DNA from: an uncultured Eubacteriales bacterium
GTDB lineage: Bacteria > Bacillota > Clostridia > Oscillospirales > Acutalibacteraceae
DNA: 25,768 nt
Direction: 5' to 3'
Assembly: GCA_934463265.1 (NCBI GenBank)
Contig: CAKSIU010000010.1
Location: 1-25,768, forward strand
Below the pieces are notes generated by a model, which saw only the letters and a program-made list of their open reading frames with translations, was not told the origin of the DNA and did no database searches. The translations under genes and the position numbers were made by a program. Below, piece after piece: positions 7,429 to 13,426 of the stretch. Position 1 is the first letter of the stretch, and each line of letters starts with the position of its first letter.

Positions 7429-7686
7429 ATGAAAGAAAAAGATAACAAAAATAAAAATCAGGCAGAATTGCAAAACAAACAAACTTCTAACAGCGATTTA
7501 GAAAAGGTACCTGGTGGAAAAGTTGAGTGCATAAGCTATTATGAAGAAGGAGAGGGCTCTGATTATGGTTACTGGTCAACTCTAGAAAATAACGACTGTC
7601 AAGTCTATTGGGAAAGTAAATACGGGGATCGCGCAGAAAAACTTGCCCAAGAAAGAGATCTGCAGCTTTCTAAGAAGAAGCGTTGA
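7429..7686 (+). CDS. Double-glycine-leader peptide, possible bacteriocin or RiPP precursor
   Basis: The 85-residue product starts behind an excellent AAAGGAGG site. Residues 1-28 are polar and Lys/Asn/Gln-rich and end in NSDLEKVPGG, matching the (D/E)LExVxGG leader pattern cut by C39-peptidase ABC exporters. The presumed mature part (31-85) is Tyr/Trp/Glu-rich, with Cys34 and Cys57 that could form a disulfide, and ends in a basic helix (AEKLAQERDLQLSKKKR). No transporter, peptidase or modifying enzyme is next to it. The following leftward genes encode small membrane proteins that could be immunity proteins, which is inference. It is not a recognised family and the leader match could be coincidental. 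Confidence 0.6.
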   Translation: MKEKDNKNKNQAELQNKQTSNSDLEKVPGGKVECISYYEEGEGSDYGYWSTLENNDCQVYWESKYGDRAEKLAQERDLQLSKKKR

Positions 7687-7756
7687 AAAGAGTGTGAGGA
7701 GATAACAAAACATCTATACTTAATAATTATTCTAAATGGCATATCTTTGAAAAAAC

Positions 7757-7858
7757 TCATAAACAAAAGAAAATTATAAACATTCCCATCCAAATAACAG
7801 CACAAATACTTACACATATTTTTATTATCTTTAGCAAAGTTTTGTCTAATATATCCAT
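7757..7858 (-). pseudogene. Truncated paralogue of the neighbouring membrane protein
   Basis: A 33-codon frame starts at ATG 7858 behind a GGGGGAATA site. Its KIIKICVSICAVIW stretch lines up with KIVKICVNIITILW at the start of the intact gene at 7902-8264, and both share the unusual GGGGGAATA upstream box. The frame ends at TGA 7757 after one membrane segment, where the intact protein continues for three more. This looks like a tandem duplicate that has decayed, though a functional 33-aa membrane peptide cannot be excluded. Confidence 0.5.
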
Positions 7859-7901
7859 TTATAACTTATTCCCCCGAAAACTATTTTATTTTTGAAAATT
7901 T

Positions 7902-8264
7902 TTAATTCTTTTTAATATAATTCAAGCAAAAAATCGTAGCCATTGCAAGAATCAAAAACAAAATCATGCCCCAAATACACTTAATAATAACGTATGCATA
8001 CAAGTAAGACAAAAACACGCCTAAACAAAAAGTAAGAATCCAGACTTTAAACTGCAATTTGCTCATTGAGCCATTATTGTTTTTTAATATTTTGTAGAAC
8101 TTATAAGCACTTGAACAAATAACTACGCTTAATATAATGGGCCAAAATAAAATCAGGTCTTGATACCAATTTTCTGTAAAAGAAAGTACATACAAAAAAA
8201 ATATAAAAACTACCGTCCAAAGAATCGTAATGATGTTTACACAAATTTTTACTATTTTTATCAT
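7902..8264 (-). CDS. Four-TM membrane protein, unknown function
   Basis: The 120-residue product has four hydrophobic segments, at about 5-28, 37-52, 70-92 and 94-114, joined by short charged loops (KFYKILKNNNGSMSKLQFK). It ends in a basic LNYIKKN tail, typical of a small inner-membrane protein. The start is ATG 8264 behind a GGGGGAAT site. It points toward the double-glycine peptide gene, and a truncated second copy lies directly downstream. Small multi-TM proteins beside bacteriocin-like peptides are often immunity proteins; that is the best guess but nothing in the sequence proves it. Confidence 0.65.
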   Translation of the reverse strand: MIKIVKICVNIITILWTVVFIFFLYVLSFTENWYQDLILFWPIILSVVICSSAYKFYKILKNNNGSMSKLQFKVWILTFCLGVFLSYLYAYVIIKCIWGMILFLILAMATIFCLNYIKKN

Positions 8265-8433
8265 ATTCCCCCGACAATTATAAATCTATTTTTTCAACAT
8301 TTTACATCTAAATTATAATTGCGCAATATAAATTTGTAAATAATTAAAATTTCGAACGAGCACATAAAACAAAAATAAAAACTAATACTATTTTTGCGGA
8401 TATTCCGTACTAGAAAAATAAGGGGTGAAAACT

Positions 8434-8652
8434 ATGTTAGACAAACTGGCCTTAATATTAGTTATTATCGGCGGTCTTAACTGGGGTTCAATCGGAATCT
8501 TTCAGTTTGATATAGTTAGTTGGATATTTGGCGGACAAATGAATATTGCAAGCCGAATAGTTTATACATTAGTCGCGCTGGCAGCAATTTGGTGCATTTC
8601 TTTGTTGTTCAGAGACTCCGAAGAAACCGTTCATCATCCGGCCACTCGATAA
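8434..8652 (+). CDS. DUF378 (YuzA-like) small membrane protein
   Basis: This 72-residue protein fits DUF378: MLDKLALILVIIGGLNWGSIGIFQFDIVSWIFG forms a first membrane segment with the signature GGLNWG, and ASRIVYTLVALAAIWCISLLF is the second. The tail DSEETVHHPATR is polar. The family is widespread in Bacillota with unknown role. ATG 8434 follows an AAGGGGTG site with seven bases between; an in-frame GTG at 8425 overlaps this site and is not favoured. It stands alone, with a hairpin terminator just after the stop. Confidence 0.88.
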   Translation: MLDKLALILVIIGGLNWGSIGIFQFDIVSWIFGGQMNIASRIVYTLVALAAIWCISLLFRDSEETVHHPATR

Positions 8653-8672
8653 AAGATTCCCTTTTTTAAATA

Positions 8673-8703
8673 GCTCCTGAAAAGTAACTTCAGGAGCACA
8701 TTT
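8673..8703. terminator. Bidirectional terminator between DUF378 and gpmI
   Basis: A perfect 9-bp stem, GCTCCTGAA with TTCAGGAGC, has a seven-base loop and is followed on the plus strand by ACATTTTTATTT. It sits between two convergent genes. The minus-strand T tract is weaker. Confidence 0.85.
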
Positions 8704-8716
8704 TTATTTAAAAATT

Positions 8717-10234
8717 TTATCTGACTATTAAACTTTCTCCAGTCATTTCATCCGGCTTTTTTAAATCTAATAAGTCAAGTATCGTTGGTGCAATATCCAC
8801 AAGCTTTCCTGACGAATTTAATTCACACTCTTGGCCTATAATGCACAGAGGAACTGGATTTGTTGTGTGTGCAGTGAAAATTTCGCCGCTTTCATCAAGC
8901 ATTTTTTCTGCATTTCCGTGGTCCGCTGTTATAACTGCGCAACCTTGAACTTTTATAATCGCCTGAACAAGTTCATTCACGCAATTATCAACCGTTTTTA
9001 CCGCCGTTTTAGTTGCTTCAAAGTTGCCTGTATGCCCCACCATATCGCAGTTTGCAAAATTTAAAATAATCACATCATATTCTCGCGATAAAATTTTTTC
9101 TTTTGAGACTTTTGTTAATTCAACCGCACCCATTTCTGGTTTTAAATCGTAAGTTGAAACCTTCGGAGATGGGATTAAAATTCTATTTTCTCCTGCGTAT
9201 TTTCGTTCTATTCCGCCGTTAAAAAAGAAAGTCACGTGAGCATATTTTTCTGTTTCGGCAATTCTAAGCTGAGTAAAATTATTCTTCGACAGCACTTCTG
9301 CTAAAGTATTTTCTATTTTTTCAGCTTTAAACGCCACTTTTGCATTTAAAATGCTTTCGTCATATTGTGTCATGCAGACAAAATTTAAATTTTCAAGCCT
9401 TTTCTCTCGGATAAACCCATTAAAATCTTCGTCAACCATCGCGTGTGTAATCTGGCGGGCTCTGTCTGGGCGAAAATTAAAAAATACAACAGAATCTCCA
9501 GAATTTATCACTGCATTTTTGTCGCAAACCGTAGGCTCAACAAATTCGTCGGTAATTCCGGATTTATAGAAGTTTTCGAGCGCTTTAATTGGATTTTTTT
9601 CATATACACCATCACCACGCACCATCGCATTGTAGGCTTTTTTCACGCGTTCCCAACGATTATCCCTGTCCATTGAGTAATATCGTCCCATAATCGTTGC
9701 TATTTTTCCAATTTTAAGCTTTTTTGTCTCTTTTTCACAACTCTCTATAAAACTTTTACCTGAGGTCGGCGAAGTATCTCTTCCGTCCAAAAAAGCATGA
9801 ATATAAACTTTTGACATATCAAATTTTTTTGCCATTTTTAACAGCGCGTAAAGATGCTTTATGTGGCTATGAACTCCACCGTCCGACAGCAAACCCATTA
9901 TATGAAGCGCAGAATTACTTTTTTTGGCCGACAAAATTGCATTTTTTAACGCTGTGTTTTCATAAAAACTTTCATCTTTTATATTTTTATTAATTCTAGT
10001 CAACTCTTGATAAACTATTCTACCCGCGCCAATATTCATATGTCCAACTTCGCTGTTGCCCATTTGTCCGGCTGGCAAGCCAACTGCCTCTCCAGAAGCT
10101 TTTAGCAACGATGTTGGATAATTTTTTAAAAAATTGCTCAAATAAGGCGTTGTTTTTTCTGTTATAGCATTTTTTTCGCTAAATTTCGAAATTCCAAAGC
10201 CGTCCATTATGATAAGTATTAAAGGATTTCTCAT
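8717..10234 (-). CDS. gpmI: 2,3-bisphosphoglycerate-independent phosphoglycerate mutase
   Basis: GpmI interconverts 3- and 2-phosphoglycerate using two Mn2+ ions and a phosphoserine intermediate. The 505-residue protein has the metal motif IIMDGFG at the start, the catalytic serine in GQMGNSEVGHMNIGAGR (Ser61), HAFLDGRDTSP, RYYSMDRDNRWER, NFRPDRARQ, and late metal ligands in NFANCDMVGHTG and ITADHGNAE. All expected residues are present and length is typical (about 505-515). ATG 10234 follows a GGAGG site by five bases; the in-frame ATG 10246 is upstream of that site. It is the last gene of the leftward glycolytic operon, nine bases after the tpiA stop region, and ends at the shared terminator. 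Confidence 0.97.
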   Translation of the reverse strand: MRNPLILIIMDGFGISKFSEKNAITEKTTPYLSNFLKNYPTSLLKASGEAVGLPAGQMGNSEVGHMNIGAGRIVYQELTRINKNIKDESFYENTALKNAILSAKKSNSALHIMGLLSDGGVHSHIKHLYALLKMAKKFDMSKVYIHAFLDGRDTSPTSGKSFIESCEKETKKLKIGKIATIMGRYYSMDRDNRWERVKKAYNAMVRGDGVYEKNPIKALENFYKSGITDEFVEPTVCDKNAVINSGDSVVFFNFRPDRARQITHAMVDEDFNGFIREKRLENLNFVCMTQYDESILNAKVAFKAEKIENTLAEVLSKNNFTQLRIAETEKYAHVTFFFNGGIERKYAGENRILIPSPKVSTYDLKPEMGAVELTKVSKEKILSREYDVIILNFANCDMVGHTGNFEATKTAVKTVDNCVNELVQAIIKVQGCAVITADHGNAEKMLDESGEIFTAHTTNPVPLCIIGQECELNSSGKLVDIAPTILDLLDLKKPDEMTGESLIVR

Positions 10235-10255
10235 GAAAACCTCCATCTTTCAAAA

Positions 10256-11023
10256 TTAATCCAAGACATTTTCGATAATTTTTAAAAAGTCTCTGGCACT
10301 CAATGATGCACCTCCAATAAGGCCACCATCAATATTTTCCATGCTTAATAATTCTTTGGCGTTTTGCACATTTACCGAGCCGCCATATAATATTGAAAAA
10401 TTCTCTGCTACGTGCGAATCGTATGTCTTTGCCAGAATTTTTCTAATCGCACCACAAACTCTATTCGCATCTTCTTTCGTCGCGCTTTTACCGGAGCCTA
10501 TCGCCCAAATCGGTTCATACGCTATCATTACATTCAAGAGATTTTTTCTCTCAACTTCGTATAAAGCTTTTTTTATCTGCATTGAAATTTTTTCTTCGGT
10601 AATTCCAATTTCTCGCTCATGTGCTGTTTCTCCAACGCATAAAATCACTTTTAGCCCCGAATTTATCGCGGATTTTATTTTTTTATTTATCAACTCATCC
10701 GTTTCGGAAAAATAATCTCTACGCTCGCTGTGACCCAAAATTACATACTTTACACCCATTTCTTTTAACATTTTCGGAGAAATCTCGCCAGTGTACGCAC
10801 CAAAACCCTCAAAGTGACAGTTTTGTGCACCAACGTTAATTTGAGTATTTTGGGCTGACTCAACCACAACAGGTACATATATAAACGGCACACAAATTAT
10901 AACTTCATTTTTGCATTTTTTTAGTCTAACTTTCAACTCATTAACAAATTTCTCCGCTTCTTTAAAGGTTTTATTCATTTTCCAATTTCCTGCTATTATT
11001 AAATCTTTCTTGCTTTCTTTCAA
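10256..11023 (-). CDS. tpiA: Triose-phosphate isomerase
   Basis: TpiA interconverts dihydroxyacetone phosphate and glyceraldehyde 3-phosphate. This 255-residue TIM barrel carries all catalytic residues: Asn13 and Lys15 in AGNWKMN, His97 in VILGHSERR, Glu169 in AYEPIWAIG, and the phosphate-binding GGSVN and GGLIGGAS loops near the C-terminus. Length is typical. The start is TTG 11023, seven bases after a GGAG site. It lies between pgk and gpmI on the same strand. Its 146-base upstream gap holds the cloverleaf element at 11061-11149, so the leader of tpiA within the polycistronic message is likely strongly folded. Confidence 0.97.
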   Translation of the reverse strand: MKESKKDLIIAGNWKMNKTFKEAEKFVNELKVRLKKCKNEVIICVPFIYVPVVVESAQNTQINVGAQNCHFEGFGAYTGEISPKMLKEMGVKYVILGHSERRDYFSETDELINKKIKSAINSGLKVILCVGETAHEREIGITEEKISMQIKKALYEVERKNLLNVMIAYEPIWAIGSGKSATKEDANRVCGAIRKILAKTYDSHVAENFSILYGGSVNVQNAKELLSMENIDGGLIGGASLSARDFLKIIENVLD

Positions 11024-11060
11024 GTGAATTCTCCTTTGTCTTTCCCTACACCACCGTCTT

Positions 11061-11149
11061 GCACCGTGCGCTCAATAAGTTGAGCTAATAACATACTTTC
11101 GTATGTTATTTCATTAAACAGATTTTTAATCTGTTTAATGGCACGGTGC
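11061..11149 (-). repeat. 89-nt perfect cloverleaf inverted-repeat element between pgk and tpiA
   Basis: An outer 9-bp stem (GCACCGTGC at 11061-11069 with GCACGGTGC at 11141-11149) closes three perfect hairpins: 11070-11085 (6-bp stem, 4-nt loop), 11087-11110 (10-bp stem, 4-nt loop) and 11112-11140 (13-bp stem, 3-nt loop). Only single bases at 11086 and 11111 are unpaired between arms. On the minus strand, the direction of transcription, the middle loop is GAAA closed by C-G, a GNRA tetraloop. This suggests a folded RNA rather than a DNA-only feature. No T tract follows the outer stem on the minus strand, so it is not an ordinary terminator, and it lacks tRNA consensus bases. It could be a small mobile repeat, an RNA processing or stability element, or an attenuator for tpiA-gpmI. 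Confidence 0.85.
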
Positions 11150-11169
11150 CCCCGCGATAGATTTCTGTT

Positions 11170-12366
11170 TTAATTTTTCTCACCTAAAGACGAAATCCCT
11201 GGCAAAACTTTTCCTTCCAAAAACTCAAGTGAAGCGCCGCCACCAGTTGAAATATGCGTTATTTTGTCCGCAAACCCCAACAAATCCACTGCCGCAACTG
11301 AAGCGCCGCCACCAACAACAGACACTGCATTACTGCTTGCGATAGCTCTTGCAATCTCTAACGTACCATGCCGAAAATTTTCCCACTCAAAAACTCCAAC
11401 TGGCCCATTCCAAAAAATCGTTCCGGCAGTCTTTATTATTTCAGCGAAAATTTCTTCTGTTTTTGAACCAATGTCCAGCCCAATGTCGCCGTCTGGAATG
11501 CTGTCTGAATTAACCTCCATAAATTCCGTGTCGGCTTTAAATTCTTTTCCTACGACGTTGTCAACAGGCAAAACAAGCTTGACTCCCAAATCCTTAGCTT
11601 TTGCAATAATATTCTTTGCCAAAACAACTTTGTCCGGTTCAAAAATAGAACTTCCTATGGAATATCCCAAAGCATTCAAAAAGGTATACGCCATTCCTCC
11701 CGCGACAATAAGAATGTCAACTTTATACAGCAAATTGTTTATCACACCGATTTTGTCAGAAACTTTTGCTCCACCCAAAACCGCAACAAACGGACGTTTT
11801 GGTGCATATAAGAGCTGCCCTAACATATCTAACTCTTTTTTTATTAAAAATCCGCAAACCGATGGCAAAAATTTAGTAACTCCCTGTGTCGACGAATGTG
11901 CTCTGTGAGCCGTTCCAAAAGCATCATTAACATAAATATCTGCTAATGACGCTAATTTTTTCGAAAATGTTTCATCATTTAACTCTTCCTCTTTATAAAA
12001 ACGAATATTTTCTAAAACAGCTACATCGCCATTTTCCAAATTATTTAAAATTTTATGCGTATTTTCGCGAATATCTTCTGTTGCGAAAATTACTTTCTTA
12101 TTCAAAGCCTGAGAAAGATATTCTGCAACCGGTTTTAATGAATACTCTGCTTTTCTTACGCCTTTTGGTCTTCCCAAATGAGAAACTATAATCACTTTTG
12201 ATCCTTTTTGCATTAAATACCGTATAGTTTTCAAGGATTCATCAATACGTTTTGTATTCGAGATATTTCCATTTTCGTCGAAGGGAACATTAAAATCGCA
12301 TCTCAAAAGAACTTTCTTTCTAAAAACGTCGACATCTTCCACACTTTTCTTCTTAGAATAATCCAT
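11170..12366 (-). CDS. pgk: Phosphoglycerate kinase with an altered GGGD motif
   Basis: Pgk transfers phosphate between 1,3-bisphosphoglycerate and ADP. The 398-residue protein has the normal two-domain motifs: LRCDFNVPFD, SHLGRPKG, LENIRFYKEE, VNDAFGTAHRAHSST, VAVLGGAKVSDKIGVI, FWNGPVGVFEWENF and HISTGGGASLEFLEGK. One position differs: the family's GGGDS/T loop reads GGGAS, with Ala355 (codon GCT, 11302-11304) replacing the Asp that binds the nucleotide-associated magnesium. ATG 12366 follows a GAGGAG site. It precedes tpiA and gpmI and follows trmL, all leftward. No second pgk and no gap gene are visible here, so this is probably the working enzyme, unless another copy exists elsewhere. Confidence 0.96.
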   Translation of the reverse strand: MDYSKKKSVEDVDVFRKKVLLRCDFNVPFDENGNISNTKRIDESLKTIRYLMQKGSKVIIVSHLGRPKGVRKAEYSLKPVAEYLSQALNKKVIFATEDIRENTHKILNNLENGDVAVLENIRFYKEEELNDETFSKKLASLADIYVNDAFGTAHRAHSSTQGVTKFLPSVCGFLIKKELDMLGQLLYAPKRPFVAVLGGAKVSDKIGVINNLLYKVDILIVAGGMAYTFLNALGYSIGSSIFEPDKVVLAKNIIAKAKDLGVKLVLPVDNVVGKEFKADTEFMEVNSDSIPDGDIGLDIGSKTEEIFAEIIKTAGTIFWNGPVGVFEWENFRHGTLEIARAIASSNAVSVVGGGASVAAVDLLGFADKITHISTGGGASLEFLEGKVLPGISSLGEKN

Positions 12367-12434
12367 TAAATATCATCTCCTCAAGTTTTTAATAATTTAA
12401 AGCTCATTTTTTTAATTTTTGCTGAAATTTTAGG

Positions 12435-12929
12435 TTAATCGCTATAATTTCTAAGTCTGCCTTGACACAAAAGTTTCGGATAATTCCATTGTCGCAAAAC
12501 TTCATATACTCCTATCGCAACCGAATTTGACAAATTTAAACTGCGCGCTTGGTCTACCATCGGAATTCTAACGGTTTTATCCATATTTTCATGCAAAAGT
12601 TTTTCATCTAGCCCTGCAGTTTCTTTGCCAAAAACAAGATAACATTTATCCGGATATGTAATATCGCTATATTTATTTTTTGCTTTTGTGGAAAAATAAA
12701 AAAACGGTCCTTCATTTTTTGAAAAAAATTCATCTATATTCTTATAAATATGTATATCCAAAAGATTCCAATAATCAAGTCCTGCACGTTTTAATTTTTT
12801 GTCATCTATCTCAAAGCCCATAGGCTCTACCAAATGCAATTTAGCTCCGGTTGCCGCGCATGTTCTTGCAATATTACCGGTATTTTGCGGTATCTGCGGT
12901 TCCACCATAACTATATTTATTTCTTTCAA
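12435..12929 (-). CDS. trmL: tRNA (cytidine/uridine-34 2'-O)-methyltransferase TrmL
   Basis: TrmL is a small SPOUT-class enzyme that 2'-O-methylates the wobble base 34 of leucine tRNAs with SAM. The 164-residue length is typical. Family motifs are clear: VEPQIPQNTGNIARTCAATG near the start, YLVFGKETAGLDE for the SAM-binding knot, and IPMVDQARSLNLSNSVAIGVYEVLRQW in the C-terminal trefoil knot. The start is TTG 12929, nine bases after GGAGG. It has its own promoter at 12950-12978 and probably heads the trmL-pgk-tpiA-gpmI transcription unit, since only 68 bases and no clear terminator separate it from pgk. Confidence 0.94.
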   Translation of the reverse strand: MKEINIVMVEPQIPQNTGNIARTCAATGAKLHLVEPMGFEIDDKKLKRAGLDYWNLLDIHIYKNIDEFFSKNEGPFFYFSTKAKNKYSDITYPDKCYLVFGKETAGLDEKLLHENMDKTVRIPMVDQARSLNLSNSVAIGVYEVLRQWNYPKLLCQGRLRNYSD

Positions 12930-12949
12930 AATTATTCGCCTCCGTACAT

Positions 12950-12978
12950 ATTATATTATTTTCTTAGACTTTTCACAA
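12950..12978 (-). promoter_or_regulatory. trmL: Promoter of trmL and probably the glycolytic genes
   Basis: On the minus strand TTGTGA and TATAAT are separated by exactly 17 bases. The transcript would begin only a few bases before the GGAGG site of trmL, giving a very short leader. Confidence 0.65.
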
Positions 12979-13086
12979 CTATATCTTACAAAAACAGGAA
13001 TTTATATTTACAGCAAACTTTTTATTAAACGCCCGCATTTAGGATAAAATATAATTGAAAATATTTAAATTTTGGAGGAAATCTTA

Positions 13087-13269
13087 ATGAATGAATGTAA
13101 AAAAAGTTGTTCTTTTAAAAATTTTTTCTGCGGTATTTTTCTCGGCATAGCTACAGGTTGGTTCTTATTTTGCTGTATGCAAAATCCTAAAAAAATGAAG
13201 CGCAAAGCTATGAAATGTACTAACGCGGTTGAGGATTTGCTCGATAATGTTCATTATATTTTTAGGTAA
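13087..13269 (+). CDS. Small single-pass membrane protein
   Basis: The 60-residue protein begins MNECKKSCSFKNFFCGIFLGIATGWFLFCCM, with one membrane segment at about residues 13-31 containing a G-x-x-x-G motif. A basic stretch KKMKRKAMKCTNAVEDLLDNVHYIF follows. This resembles YtxH-like or related small clostridial membrane proteins, but family membership is uncertain. Five cysteines lie in or near the membrane segment and one follows it. I choose ATG 13087 because a GGAGG site lies seven to eight bases upstream; TTG 13072 overlaps the site. A strong terminator follows directly. Confidence 0.7.
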   Translation: MNECKKSCSFKNFFCGIFLGIATGWFLFCCMQNPKKMKRKAMKCTNAVEDLLDNVHYIFR

Positions 13270-13284
13270 TCGATTCAAACAGGC

Positions 13285-13325
13285 GCATACTGAGTTATTC
13301 TTTGCTCAGTATGCCGATACTTTTT
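13285..13325 (+). terminator. Intrinsic terminator after the 13087 gene
   Basis: A perfect 10-bp stem, GCATACTGAG with CTCAGTATGC, has a 10-base loop and is followed by CGATACTTTTTGC. It ends the small membrane-protein transcript and isolates it from the oppA-like gene. Confidence 0.8.
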
Positions 13326-13426
13326 GCAAAAATTTTGAGTTTATTATATCATTAACTCGCAAAATGTGTTAAACTTATAGTCAATTACGATGATAATAAA
13401 TTTACATAATTTATAAAGGTGATTTC

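Noticed and set aside
7605..7817. A 70-codon minus-strand frame
   Set aside because: It overlaps the double-glycine peptide gene and has no ribosome site. Its middle may be a frame-shifted remnant of the decayed membrane-protein paralogue, but it is not a gene as it stands.
7698..7895. Open plus-strand frame after a GAGGAG site, reading SILNNYSKWHIFEKTHKQKK
   Set aside because: There is no ATG, GTG or TTG near the GAGGAG site, and the stretch runs opposite to the paralogue fragment on the other strand.
11061..11149. Cloverleaf taken as a tRNA or tmRNA-like gene
   Set aside because: Arm lengths, lack of the GTTC TpsiC sequence, lack of an acceptor tail and the 13-bp arm do not fit any tRNA.
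11264..11908. Long plus-strand frame of 214 codons
   Set aside because: It lies antisense inside pgk, which has all its family motifs. Composition is Ser/Pro/Thr-rich, as expected of a shadow frame.
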